Positions 24,614 through 33,884 of a stretch of DNA of 64,000 bases are shown here, piece after piece. The stretch spans positions 1 to 64,000 of the forward strand of contig CAVANO010000045.1 of assembly GCA_963590165.1 (NCBI GenBank), given 5' to 3'. The DNA is from UBA11524 sp963590165. GTDB lineage: Bacteria; Bacillota; Clostridia; Christensenellales; Aristaeellaceae. A model generated the notes under the pieces. That model was not told where the DNA came from. It worked only from the letters and a program-made list of their open reading frames with translations, and made no database searches. Position 1 is the first letter of the stretch, and the number at the start of each line of letters is the position of its first letter. Made by a program: the position numbers and the translations under genes.

Positions 24614-27600
24614 ATGGCAAACTGGAAGCATGGCGGAAAGGTTCTTTCTGCTGCGCTCGCACTGTCCATGCTCTTCACGTCCTGCACCAGCGCTTTTGCG
24701 GCGGAACAGGATGCTGAGGGCGCGTACTACTACACTTCTTCCTACGCCAGCCGTCAGGCGGTTCTGGACGCGGGCAATGAGCTCGCGCGCGAAATCGCCG
24801 GTGAGGGCATGGTGCTGCTGAAGAACAATGAGCAGTCCCTGCCTGTGGCGAAGGGCTCCAGCGTGACCGTGCTGGGCAAGAATTCCGTGAATCCTGTTTA
24901 CTCCGGCGGCGGCTCAGGCAATGGTGCATTGGGTGCCGGCGGCGATCCGACGGATCTCTACGAAGCGCTTGAGGAGACCGGCTTCGTGGTCAATCCCGTT
25001 ATGAAGGCATTCTACGAGGACACTGAACTTTCCGGCGAGACGCGCGGAAAAGAGAGTGTCTGGGGCTTTACTGCCCGCACAATCGGCTATTCCACCTATG
25101 AAACACCTGTGGAAAGCTATGGCGAGGATCAGCTTGCTTCCCTTAAGGAATACAATGACGTCGCAATCGTGTATTTTACGCGTCTGGCGAGTGAAGGCTC
25201 TGACCTGCCGCGTTCGAGCTGGCAGGTGATCGAGTCCTACAACAGCGGAACGGATTCGATGATTCCGGACTACTCCTCCGGCCATGCTGTGGTGGACGAT
25301 GAAGGCAATCCTGTTGCCGTCAGCGGACGCAGCGACGGCTCTGAGCACTACCTGGAGCTGGATGACAACGAGAAGGCACTGCTGGAGCTTGCCAAGAGCA
25401 ACTTCGACAAGGTTGTCGTCGTGATCAACAGCGGCAACCCGTTCGAATGCGGCACCATGCAGGCGGATGACGGCATCGATGCTATCATTTGGGCAGGCAA
25501 CCCTGGCGGCAGCGGTTTCCTGGGTCTGTGCGACATCCTGAACGGCGATGTCAACCCGTCCGGTCATCTGACCGACACCTGGGCTGCTGACTTCACCAAG
25601 TCTCCGTCCTACAACAACTTCTCTCAGGGTCCGACGGCAACCACCGATTACGACTCCACCGCGAAGCTTGTCGGTACGGCCGGCGAGGAAGGCGCTTACT
25701 TCGACTTCGGCTCCGGCAATGCGTTCTATGTTGACGGCGATGAATCCTTCACCATCGGCAACAACACGTATCTGGGCGAGGATGGTTTGACCTACTCCTA
25801 CAACCGCTATGTCAAGTACAAGGAAGGCATTTATGTCGGCTACAAGTACTACGAGACCATGGCGGAAATGATCGCGCAGCAAGCTGGTCAGGAGGAAGCT
25901 GACACGTGGTACGCAAACCGCGTTGTTTATCCCTTCGGCTATGGCCTGAGCTACACCACGTTTGACTGGACGGTTGAATCCGTCAGCCTCGACCTGAGCA
26001 GCGCACTGAGCACGAGCACCGTGACGGTTAAGGTCACGAACACCGGCGATGTTGCGGGCAAGGATGTTGTCCAGCTCTACGCCAGCCAGCCCTATTCCGA
26101 GGGTGATCCGGAGAAGTCCGCCGTTGTGCTCGCTGCCTACGGCAAGACCGATCTGCTCCAGCCCGGCGAATCCGGCACCGTGACACTGTCCTTCAGCGCA
26201 TATGATCTGGCATCCTGGGACAACGACTATGCGCATGACGACACCAAGGGCGCGTATGTCCTCAACGACGGCACCTACACGTTCACCCTGCGCACCGATG
26301 CTCACGCCGTCAAGGAAGGCACCGAGGCCATGACTGCAGAAAAGGCGGAGGATCTCTACATCACAACGGATCCGTCCACCGGCACGCTGCTGCAGACGCA
26401 GCTGGATGTTGCCACGGAAATCATCAACGGCACTGAGCTGGTCACCATGACCCGTGCGGACATGACCGGTACGACCGCTGAAGAAATCGAGAACAACGTT
26501 CTGAATGGCGTGCTTGGCCGCGACTCCGAGGATGTCCGCCACATCACGCAGGAAATGCTCGAACAGCTTTACGGCAACGGCTACTTCAAGCAGACCTACA
26601 CCACCATGGAAGCCATTGACGCTTACGACAGCGACAAGGAATACTTCCAGACCGAAACGCCCAAGACCTCCGCGAACAACACCAAGGAGGACGGTACACC
26701 CTACATGTTCTCCGACCTGATCGGCGTTGATCCGACCACCGAGGAGGGCGCAGAGCTCTATCAGCTGGTTGTGGAGAATGCCTCCATTGAGGAACTCGCA
26801 ACGACCGTCATCTACGGTGGCAAACGCATCACGGGCATCGAGTCCATCGGCATGCCCGGACAGCTGCAGGAGGACGGCCCTGGCGGCTTCAATACCCAGT
26901 CCGACTCCATGGCGTTCTGCAACAACATCGTCATCGCTTCTACCTGGAACCTTGAGCTGGCTCAGGAAATGGGCAATATCATGGGCGAGGTTGCCCTGTG
27001 GGAGAACATCGGCGGCTGGTATGCACCGTCCGTCAACATCCACCGCAGCGAATTCGGCGGACGCAACTTTGAGTACTTCTCCGAGGATGCTGTGCTGTCC
27101 GGCGATATGGTCGCTGCTGAAATCAAGGGTGCAACCGCTAAGGGTCTGATGTGCACGCTCAAGCACTTCGCACTGAACGAGCAGGAAACTGACCGCGGCC
27201 GTTCCGATGACGGTATGCTGACCTATGCAGATGAGCAGACCATCCGCGAACTGTACCTGAAGCCGTTTGAAATCGCCGTCAAGGAAGGCAATGCAACGTG
27301 CATCATGGGTTCCTTCAACCGCATCGGCAATTACTGGAGCAGCAACATCCGCGCACTGAACAGCAACATCCTCCGCGATGAATGGGGCTTTATCGGTGCC
27401 ATCGTCACCGACGCAAACACCGGCAGCTACATGCAGGCTGACTTGAGCCTCCGCGGCGGTGTTGACTTCTGCCTGACATTCCCCGGCCGTCTGGATGTTT
27501 CCACATTCACGGATGAGACCACCGGCGAAGCAAAGGCAACGGATACCACGATCTACCTGATGCAGGAAGCTGTCAAGCACATCATGTATGCCACGACGAA

Positions 27601-27739
27601 ATCCAACGCGATCAACGAGGTGCTCGGCTACGTTGCTGAGGACGGCACCTTCCACACGACGGACAAGCTCGTCGAGGTGACTGACCCGGCTGGCACGCAT
27701 ACCCGTATGAACTATCAGCCGCTTGAACTGGATGACTGA
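24614..27739 (+). CDS. Glycoside hydrolase family 3, secreted, swapped domain order
   Basis: A 1041-residue exported enzyme, probably a beta-glucosidase or beta-xylosidase. The signal region ends near LFTSCTSAFA (a lipobox-like cysteine is present). Order: GH3 C-terminal alpha/beta domain (about 55-330), fibronectin III-like domain (about 450-570, VKVTNTGDVAGKDVVQLY), then the GH3 N-terminal TIM-barrel domain (about 735-1020, GGRNFEYFSED, LKHFALNEQET). Asp933 in IVTDANTG matches the nucleophile. Standard GH3 has the reverse order; this swapped order is known in ruminal relatives. First gene of a three-gene set. Confidence 0.92.
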   Translation: MANWKHGGKVLSAALALSMLFTSCTSAFAAEQDAEGAYYYTSSYASRQAVLDAGNELAREIAGEGMVLLKNNEQSLPVAKGSSVTVLGKNSVNPVYSGGGSGNGALGAGGDPTDLYEALEETGFVVNPVMKAFYEDTELSGETRGKESVWGFTARTIGYSTYETPVESYGEDQLASLKEYNDVAIVYFTRLASEGSDLPRSSWQVIESYNSGTDSMIPDYSSGHAVVDDEGNPVAVSGRSDGSEHYLELDDNEKALLELAKSNFDKVVVVINSGNPFECGTMQADDGIDAIIWAGNPGGSGFLGLCDILNGDVNPSGHLTDTWAADFTKSPSYNNFSQGPTATTDYDSTAKLVGTAGEEGAYFDFGSGNAFYVDGDESFTIGNNTYLGEDGLTYSYNRYVKYKEGIYVGYKYYETMAEMIAQQAGQEEADTWYANRVVYPFGYGLSYTTFDWTVESVSLDLSSALSTSTVTVKVTNTGDVAGKDVVQLYASQPYSEGDPEKSAVVLAAYGKTDLLQPGESGTVTLSFSAYDLASWDNDYAHDDTKGAYVLNDGTYTFTLRTDAHAVKEGTEAMTAEKAEDLYITTDPSTGTLLQTQLDVATEIINGTELVTMTRADMTGTTAEEIENNVLNGVLGRDSEDVRHITQEMLEQLYGNGYFKQTYTTMEAIDAYDSDKEYFQTETPKTSANNTKEDGTPYMFSDLIGVDPTTEEGAELYQLVVENASIEELATTVIYGGKRITGIESIGMPGQLQEDGPGGFNTQSDSMAFCNNIVIASTWNLELAQEMGNIMGEVALWENIGGWYAPSVNIHRSEFGGRNFEYFSEDAVLSGDMVAAEIKGATAKGLMCTLKHFALNEQETDRGRSDDGMLTYADEQTIRELYLKPFEIAVKEGNATCIMGSFNRIGNYWSSNIRALNSNILRDEWGFIGAIVTDANTGSYMQADLSLRGGVDFCLTFPGRLDVSTFTDETTGEAKATDTTIYLMQEAVKHIMYATTKSNAINEVLGYVAEDGTFHTTDKLVEVTDPAGTHTRMNYQPLELDD

Positions 27740-27762
27740 TTCCCCTTTGTAAATCCTTCTCG

Positions 27763-27828
27763 CGCACAGACCGGCGGACGCGCCGGATGCTCCTCCTCTT
27801 TTATCAGGCGAGGAAGCCGGTCTGTGCG
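27763..27828 (+). other. Intercistronic stem-loop 1 (GH3 operon)
   Basis: A perfect 13-bp stem CGCACAGACCGGC / GCCGGTCTGTGCG encloses a 40-base loop. No T tract follows. It may protect the upstream GH3 mRNA or act as a partial stop. Confidence 0.7.
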
Positions 27829-27834
27829 GAGCTC

Positions 27835-27876
27835 CTTCACGCGCATCAGCTTTTCAGGGCTTTGATGCGCGTGAAG
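27835..27876 (+). other. Intercistronic stem-loop 2 (GH3 operon)
   Basis: A perfect 14-bp stem CTTCACGCGCATCA / TGATGCGCGTGAAG with a 14-base loop, 7 bases after stem-loop 1. The next T-rich stretch begins 6 bases after the stem and is interrupted, so it is not a standard terminator. Confidence 0.75.
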
Positions 27877-27930
27877 CGTATTTCTCTTTTTTCATTCCAT
27901 TGCTGCATTTTAAATAAGGAGATATGTAAT

Positions 27931-28614
27931 ATGAAGCGTATTGTTACCATGCTTAGTCTGCTGATGACGCTGTCGATCCTCTTTGCAGGTGCAGCGATGG
28001 CAGAAGAAACCACTGGAACAGAATCAACGGGAACTGTGTATACGTTTGAATTTGAGGATCTTGACTTCACGGGCATGGTCGGCGATGGCAATTCCGGCGC
28101 TGCTGTGGCGTGGGAAATGGTCGGCACGACGCCTGCGTTCGGCATTAAGGTGCCCGATGAGCAGAAGCCGAGCAACAATCATTATGTTTATTTCAACTAT
28201 ACCGCTGGTTTGAGCTTTAACTTTGAAATCAATGCTTCTCAGGCGACGGAAGCGAAAATGGTCATCCGCCTCGGCTCCGAAATCGGCAACATTGTTGACC
28301 TCGGACCGGAATCCGGTCTGGCGATTCTCGTGAATGGTGTTGCACTGGATTATGATCCCTTCACGGTTGAGTCTCTTCAGATCAACGGCGGTCCTGTGCC
28401 GTACACGTTCGCGGATTACGAAATCTCCGTCCCTGTGACGCTTAACGAGGGCGTAAACACGGTGACCTTCACCATCCTGCAGCGCAAGACGCTTTCCTCT
28501 CCGAACGATGCGCCTACCATGGACTGCTTCACGCTGACGGTGACGGATGACACGGTGTTGACCTTTACCAACAACTATCAGGAAGCTAACGATTATCCGG
28601 GATACATGCTCTAA
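27931..28614 (+). CDS. Secreted protein of unknown function, possible carbohydrate-binding module
   Basis: A 227-residue protein with a signal peptide (KRIVTMLSLLMTLSILFAGAAMA). The mature part starts with a Thr/Glu-rich spacer, then a beta-rich domain with FEFEDLDFTG, NYTAGLSFNFEINAS and VPVTLNEGVNTVTFTI, reminiscent of CBM6/CBM35-type folds (the EAE-like start and the N-x-V-T-F strand). Identification as a carbohydrate-binding module is tentative. AAGGAG lies 9 bases before the ATG. It sits between two GH3 genes and may target substrate for them. Confidence 0.7.
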   Translation: MKRIVTMLSLLMTLSILFAGAAMAEETTGTESTGTVYTFEFEDLDFTGMVGDGNSGAAVAWEMVGTTPAFGIKVPDEQKPSNNHYVYFNYTAGLSFNFEINASQATEAKMVIRLGSEIGNIVDLGPESGLAILVNGVALDYDPFTVESLQINGGPVPYTFADYEISVPVTLNEGVNTVTFTILQRKTLSSPNDAPTMDCFTLTVTDDTVLTFTNNYQEANDYPGYML

Positions 28615-28635
28615 TCAATACGGAGGAGAACCTGT

Positions 28636-31560
28636 ATGCTCAAAAAGCTTTGGAAGACAAAGCCGGTTAAGCGCGTGACGCTCATCAGCATGCCGATCAT
28701 TGCACTGCTGGTAGCTGTATCGCTGGTGATTACGCAGAACACGTTTATCTACGAGACACTGGCAGCTGTGCTCGGCACGCGCTCTATGCATTATGAGGGC
28801 GGCAACGAGCAGCGTTTCACTGCAGATTACGACAGCAAGACGGAAACGCTCTCTGCCGCGAATCAGCTGGTGGAGGAAATCGAAGAGGAAGGCATTGTCA
28901 TGCTGAAGAATGAGACCTCCCTGCCGCTCAAAAGCGGTGCGAAGGTGACTGTCTTCGGCAAGAACAGCGTCAACTTGATTCTGGGCGGCTCCGGCTCGAG
29001 CAACAAAACGACCGAGGATCAGGCAACGCTGTATTCTTCCCTGACGGATGCCGGATTCACTTATAATCCGGTGATGCAGGCATTCTACAGCGACAATTCA
29101 CTCTCCGGCGAAGGCCGCGGCACGAGCCCGTCCATGAGCTCAGGCGTTGTGTACGGCTTTGCGACCGGCGAAACGCCGATCTCTTCCTATACGCAGACGC
29201 AGCGCGACAGCTATGCAGACTACAGCGATGCGGCGATTGTTGTCATCTCCCGAATCGGTGGAGAAGGCTACGATTTGCCGCGCACCATGGCAACCGATGA
29301 AACACTTTCGACACCGGTTGCCGGTGCAGGCTCTGCAACAGACCACTATCTGGAGCTGGATCAGAACGAAAAGGACATGATTCAGGAGGCGTGCGACAAT
29401 TTTGACAATGTCATTCTTGTCCTGAACACATCCACCAGCATGGAGCTGGGCTTCCTTGACACGCCGGATCTGTATGAAGGCTATGACTTCTCGAACGTCA
29501 AGAGCGCGCTCGTTGTCGGCTATGTCGGCGGATACGGCATCAATGCGCTCGGACGCATCCTGAACGGCAGCGTTAATCCGTCCGGTCATCTGCCGGACAC
29601 CTATGCACGCGATTTTACGAAGGATCCTTCTTACAGCAATTTCGGCTATTACCGTTATACCGTTGACGGCGCGGATCAGAATGCCTACTACGTGGAGTAC
29701 GAAGAAGGCATTTATGTCGGCTACCGTTACTATGAAACACGCGGCTATACTGACGGCGAGGAATGGTATCACGACAATGTCGTGTATCCGTTCGGCTATG
29801 GTCTGAGCTACACCACGTTTGACTGGGCACTGGTGGATGTCCGCGATGAATCCGGCAATGCCGTGAGCGCGAACACGCCGATCAGCGCGGACACAACGCT
29901 GACTTTCACCGTCAAAGTGACGAACACCGGCGATGTCGCAGGCAAGGATGTTGTACAGTTGTACACGACCACGCCCTACACGACCGGCGGCATTGAAAAG
30001 GCATATGTTGTCCTGTCTGACTTTGCGAAGACGAGCCTGCTGCAGCCCGGTGCATCCGAGGAGGTGCAGGTAAGCGTCAGCGCATATGACATCGCCTCGT
30101 ATGACTATAGCGACGCAAACGCAAACGGCTTTGCCGGCTATGAGCTGGAAAAGGGCGAATACATTTTCCGCCTGATGAGCGACGCGCACACGCAGGTGCT
30201 GGACGACTTTGTCGGTGTTGCATCGGCAGACGTGACGTTTGCAACAGACCCGCAGACCGGCACTGAGGTGACGAACCTCTTCGACGATGTCAGCGAGCAC
30301 ATCACGACGTATCTCTCCCGTGCGGACTGGGAAGGCACCATGCCGACCGCGCCGACGGCTGACGACTCCGCTGTGACGGCTGAATTCATCAGCACCCTGC
30401 GCTATAAGCTCAACGACAAGGAAGATGATCCGTGGTACACGGAGGACATGCCGACGCAGGCAGCGGAAACAATCGAAAATCCGACTGTCAAGCTGACCGA
30501 TCTTGTCGGCAAAGACTTTGATGATCCGCTCTGGGATGAGCTGCTCGATCAGCTGACGGTTGAGGAAATCGCCATGCTGGTGTCGGTCGGCAACTACCAG
30601 ACGATTGCCCTGTCCAACATCAACAAGCCTGTCACCATTGACCCTGATGGCCCGAGCGGCTTTGTGCCGTTCTTCTTCAGTGCGAACGGCACTTCTGCCG
30701 TCTATGACACCTGCACCTACTGCGGTGAAACGGTGCTCGCCTCGACCTTTAACAAGGAACTGGCGAACCGTATGGGCGTTATGATCGGCAACGAAGGTCT
30801 GATGGGCGACCAGCGCACGGACGTGACCATCCCGTACAGCGGTTGGTATGGCCCGGCGATGAACATCCACCGCAGCCAGTTCGGCGGCCGCAACTGGGAG
30901 TATTACTCCGAGGATGGGACGCTGTCCGCGAAGATGGCGAAGGAGGTTGTCAGCGGCGCCGCTTCGAAGGGCGTGTATGCTTACTTGAAGCATTTTGCTG
31001 TCAACGAGCAGGAAACCAACCGCGACAACAACGGTCTGCTGACCTGGTTCAACGAGCAGGCGATGCGCGAATTGTACCTGAAGCCGTTTGAAGCGTGCGT
31101 CAAGACTGGCAATTGTACGGCAGTCATGTCATCCTTTACCCGCCTTGGCACGGAATGGGCTGGCGGCTGCTATCGGCTGCTGACGACCATTCTCCGCGAC
31201 GAGTGGGACTTTAAAGGATTTGTCGTGACGGACTACGGCATCAAGAATTATCTGAATGCGGATCAGATGCTGCGTGCCGGCGGCGACCTGTCGCTCGCGC
31301 AGTTCCGTGCACCGTCCTCCATGAGCACGGCAACGGACGTGACTGTCATCCGCAAGGCAGCGAAGAACATTCTCTACACGGTCGCAAACAGCAATGCGCT
31401 GAACTCCGTTAGCTCCGAAACGGTTATCACGTATTCGAAGCCCCTGTGGGAGAAGCTGATGATCGGCGGCGTGAGCGGCATCAGTGCCATCCTGCTGATC
31501 TGGTGCGTTGTCACATGGGTCAAGGCAGCGAAGAAACTGCGCAAGGAACAGCAAGCATAA
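28636..31560 (+). CDS. Glycoside hydrolase family 3, membrane-anchored at both ends, swapped domain order
   Basis: A 974-residue paralogue of the upstream GH3. An N-terminal membrane helix (about residues 14-35) and a C-terminal helix (about 940-962, GGVSGISAILLIWCVVTW) with a basic tail would tether it outside the cell. Domain order is GH3_C, FnIII-like (VKVTNTGDVAGKDVVQLY again), GH3_N. FGGRNWEYYSED and LKHFAVNEQETNR are conserved; Asp866 in FVVTDYG is the predicted nucleophile. With the secreted GH3 it could split oligosaccharides at the surface. It starts 21 bases after the middle gene. Confidence 0.92.
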   Translation: MLKKLWKTKPVKRVTLISMPIIALLVAVSLVITQNTFIYETLAAVLGTRSMHYEGGNEQRFTADYDSKTETLSAANQLVEEIEEEGIVMLKNETSLPLKSGAKVTVFGKNSVNLILGGSGSSNKTTEDQATLYSSLTDAGFTYNPVMQAFYSDNSLSGEGRGTSPSMSSGVVYGFATGETPISSYTQTQRDSYADYSDAAIVVISRIGGEGYDLPRTMATDETLSTPVAGAGSATDHYLELDQNEKDMIQEACDNFDNVILVLNTSTSMELGFLDTPDLYEGYDFSNVKSALVVGYVGGYGINALGRILNGSVNPSGHLPDTYARDFTKDPSYSNFGYYRYTVDGADQNAYYVEYEEGIYVGYRYYETRGYTDGEEWYHDNVVYPFGYGLSYTTFDWALVDVRDESGNAVSANTPISADTTLTFTVKVTNTGDVAGKDVVQLYTTTPYTTGGIEKAYVVLSDFAKTSLLQPGASEEVQVSVSAYDIASYDYSDANANGFAGYELEKGEYIFRLMSDAHTQVLDDFVGVASADVTFATDPQTGTEVTNLFDDVSEHITTYLSRADWEGTMPTAPTADDSAVTAEFISTLRYKLNDKEDDPWYTEDMPTQAAETIENPTVKLTDLVGKDFDDPLWDELLDQLTVEEIAMLVSVGNYQTIALSNINKPVTIDPDGPSGFVPFFFSANGTSAVYDTCTYCGETVLASTFNKELANRMGVMIGNEGLMGDQRTDVTIPYSGWYGPAMNIHRSQFGGRNWEYYSEDGTLSAKMAKEVVSGAASKGVYAYLKHFAVNEQETNRDNNGLLTWFNEQAMRELYLKPFEACVKTGNCTAVMSSFTRLGTEWAGGCYRLLTTILRDEWDFKGFVVTDYGIKNYLNADQMLRAGGDLSLAQFRAPSSMSTATDVTVIRKAAKNILYTVANSNALNSVSSETVITYSKPLWEKLMIGGVSGISAILLIWCVVTWVKAAKKLRKEQQA

Positions 31561-31612
31561 AAAATCCGGCAGGCTGTGCATGCATTTCAGCATACACGGT
31601 CTGCCGGAACTC
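31560..31612. terminator. Bidirectional terminator between GH3 and cca
   Basis: CCGGCAG / CTGCCGG (31566-31572 with 31601-31607) with inner paired blocks GTG/CAC and GCAT/ATGC. On the minus strand it ends in ATTTTTT; on the plus strand the T tract (CTCTTTTATTT) is weaker. Confidence 0.85.
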
Positions 31613-31614
31613 TT

Positions 31615-32955
31615 TTATTTCTGTGAAGCGGCAAATTCCTTCGCGGCGGCAAGCAACGATTCCTTCTCATTCGGAAGCTGCTCTGCCATGACACTATCTA
31701 ATAGGAAGGAAAGCGTCTGACCGACGCGCTGACCGGCGGGAATGCCGGCGGCAAGCAAATCCCTGCCGGAAACGGCAAGCTGTTTGAGAGAAAAACAGGG
31801 CACCGTTGCCATAAGTGCATCGAGGGCGGCAACATTCGCGGCATAAGTAGCTTCGATATCCTCTTCAGACATGGTGCCCTTGCCGAGCTGGTCGGCACGC
31901 CAAAGCTGCAGGAGCTGCCGGAGCGCCTCTTCGCCAAGCTGATTGAGACGGCGGCGAAGGAGCTTCGGGTCGGTCGACACGGACAGATGGTGTGAACGCA
32001 CGAGCAGCGTGACGCGGTCGCGCGTGGCATTATCGATACGCAGCGCGTTGAGCACGTCCAACGCAATCTCGGCGGAACGGAATTCGTGTCCGTGCATGTG
32101 CCCGATGCCCTGTTCGTCCATCGTGAAGCAGTCGGGTTTGCCGGTGTCGTGAAGGAGAATGGAGAGGCGCATCGTTTCAGTCGGGGGAACATTCGGCAAT
32201 GCGTGCAGCGTATGCTCCCAGACATCGTAGCGGTGGTGCGGATTGTGCTGCTCGAAGCCGCGCATTACGCGAAGCTGAGGCAGGATGACAAACACGATGT
32301 CTGCATAGGTACGCAGGATTTCGGCTGCACCCTTGCCGCAGAGCAACTTGCTCAGCTCGACGCGGATGCGTTCGGCTGCAACATCGGCGAGCGTATCACG
32401 CAAGCCAAATGCTGCCTTGGCGGTGTTTTCTTCGATGGCAAAGCCGAATACGCTGGCGAAGCGCAGTGCACGCAGGATTCGCAAGGCATCTTCATTGAAA
32501 CGCGTTGCTGGGTCGCCAACGGCACGGATTACGCCTGCCTTCAAGTCTTCCTGACCGCCGAAGGCATCAACAAGCCCGCAGCGCGGATTCCATGCCATCG
32601 CGTTGATGGTGAAATCGCGGCGTGACAGGTCATCGATGATGTCCGTTACAAATTCGACATGGTCAGGATGGCGATGGTCGGTGTAGCTGCCGTCAACCCG
32701 GAAGGTCGTAACCTCATAGGGAACATGGTCGTAAAGGATGGTCAGCGTGCCGTGCTTCAGTCCGGTTTCGATGACACGGCAGTCAGCAAAAACGCGCTGC
32801 ATTTCGTCCGGACGGGCGTTTGTGCAGACGTCCCAATCATGCGGCGTCAGGCCGAGCAGGCTGTCGCGGACGCATCCGCCGACGACATACGCGTCAAAGC
32901 CGGCATCAAAAAGTCGGCAGAGGATAAAGTCCGCGCCGGCAGGAATTGTGAGCAA
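31615..32955 (-). CDS. cca: CCA-adding enzyme (tRNA nucleotidyltransferase) with HD domain
   Basis: A 446-residue enzyme adding CCA to tRNA 3' ends. Class II nucleotidyltransferase motifs GGCVRDSLLG and HDWDVCT (DxD), RRDFTINAM and the RFNEDALRILRALRFA block come first; an HD phosphohydrolase domain with LLHDTGKP and GHEFRSAEIA follows. TTG 32955 is chosen since AAGGAG (32969-32964) lies 8 bases upstream, whereas a GTG at 32964 overlaps that site. The tRNA genes in this window lack encoded CCA, so the enzyme is needed. Confidence 0.94.
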   Translation of the reverse strand: MLTIPAGADFILCRLFDAGFDAYVVGGCVRDSLLGLTPHDWDVCTNARPDEMQRVFADCRVIETGLKHGTLTILYDHVPYEVTTFRVDGSYTDHRHPDHVEFVTDIIDDLSRRDFTINAMAWNPRCGLVDAFGGQEDLKAGVIRAVGDPATRFNEDALRILRALRFASVFGFAIEENTAKAAFGLRDTLADVAAERIRVELSKLLCGKGAAEILRTYADIVFVILPQLRVMRGFEQHNPHHRYDVWEHTLHALPNVPPTETMRLSILLHDTGKPDCFTMDEQGIGHMHGHEFRSAEIALDVLNALRIDNATRDRVTLLVRSHHLSVSTDPKLLRRRLNQLGEEALRQLLQLWRADQLGKGTMSEEDIEATYAANVAALDALMATVPCFSLKQLAVSGRDLLAAGIPAGQRVGQTLSFLLDSVMAEQLPNEKESLLAAAKEFAASQK

Positions 32956-32984
32956 AAGAATCACTCCTTACAGAAACTGATTTC

Positions 32985-33013
32985 ATTATAAACGATGCGG
33001 AAATGAAGTGCAA
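32985..33013 (-). promoter_or_regulatory. Promoter of cca
   Basis: Minus strand TTGCAC (33013-33008), 17 bases, TATAAT (32990-32985). Confidence 0.78.
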
Positions 33014-33110
33014 GGGCAGAATTACAATTCTTTAGCAATAAGTCACAAAAAAATCAACAAAAATTCTACATTCAGAATGTGCCGAAAGCGAAAAAAAGAC
33101 GCTGAAGGGC

Positions 33111-33140
33111 TTGATTTTACATCGCATTTCGTGGTAAAAT
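33111..33140 (+). promoter_or_regulatory. Promoter of the alpha ribosomal operon
   Basis: TTGATT (33111-33116), 18 bases, TAAAAT (33135-33140), about 300 bases before rpsM. Confidence 0.7.
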
Positions 33141-33146
33141 AGCAAA

Positions 33147-33443
33147 CGGTTAGCTAATGGTCGCTCTGCCGGGCGGCTGCACGAGCTCCTTCTTCTCAAT
33201 TGGGCTTGTGTTCCGGCACCGAACCGATACGTCTTCTGAAATGATCGCACTTTCTCCTTGCAGCCTTCCAAATTGCATGGGGAAAGTGTTGCTGTGCGCC
33301 TGCATCACCGGGCGCAGGCAAGCAAGGGTTGCGGACACATCAGGATCTGCGAGGGTGGGTTGCCTTCGCGGACGTTTCTTGTGTACCGCGTCTTTGATGA
33401 CGGGCAATTGTCCGCCAGAACATTACGGAGGTGCATTAATCAC
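33147..33443 (+). other. Long untranslated leader of the alpha operon
   Basis: About 295 bases separate the promoter from rpsM with no convincing gene; infA and rpmJ, often found here, are absent. Potential helices include CACTTTCTCC / GGGGAAAGTG (about 33248-33288) and a GC-rich hairpin near 33296-33320. S4, encoded in this operon, represses the alpha operon in E. coli by binding a pseudoknot at the rpsM start; a comparable site is possible but I cannot show the pseudoknot. Confidence 0.45.
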
Positions 33444-33821
33444 ATGGCACGCATTGCAGGCGTAGACCTGCCCAGAGAAAAGCGCGTTGAGGTCGGCCTT
33501 ACCTACATTTACGGCATCGGCCTGAAAACGGCTCAGAAGCTCCTCGCGGAAGTCGGCATTGATCCCGATACCCGCGTGAAGGATCTCTCCGAAAACGACA
33601 TCAGCAAGATGCGCGAATATATCGAGCATCACCTGAAGGTGGAAGGCGATCTCCGCCGCGAGGTGTCTTTGAACATCAAGCGCCTGGTGGAAATCGGCTG
33701 CTATCGTGGCGTTCGTCATCGCCGTGGTCTGCCCGTTCGCGGTCAGAACACCAAGCAGAATGCCCGCACGCGCAAGGGCCCGAAGAAGACCATTGCCGGC
33801 AAGAAGAAGGCCACCAAGTAA
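33444..33821 (+). CDS. rpsM: 30S ribosomal protein S13
   Basis: A 125-residue protein of the small-subunit head. MARIAGVDLPREKRVEVGLT and the C-terminal YRGVRHRRGLPVRGQ block with a lysine-rich tail are diagnostic. GGAGGTG precedes the ATG by 10 bases. First gene of the rpsM-rpsK-rpsD-rpoA-rplQ operon. Confidence 0.98.
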   Translation: MARIAGVDLPREKRVEVGLTYIYGIGLKTAQKLLAEVGIDPDTRVKDLSENDISKMREYIEHHLKVEGDLRREVSLNIKRLVEIGCYRGVRHRRGLPVRGQNTKQNARTRKGPKKTIAGKKKATK

Positions 33822-33884
33822 TTTGGCTCATTTCGCTGAATGAAGCGATGAAGGTCGCTTCGTGAAATAACGGAGGGAATAACA

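Noticed and set aside
24914..27700. 928-codon open frame antisense to the first GH3 gene
   Set aside because: It has no ribosome site or family motifs and mirrors the codon bias of a well-supported gene.
29140..30993. 617-codon frame antisense to the second GH3 gene
   Set aside because: Arg/Val-rich shadow without motifs or a ribosome site.
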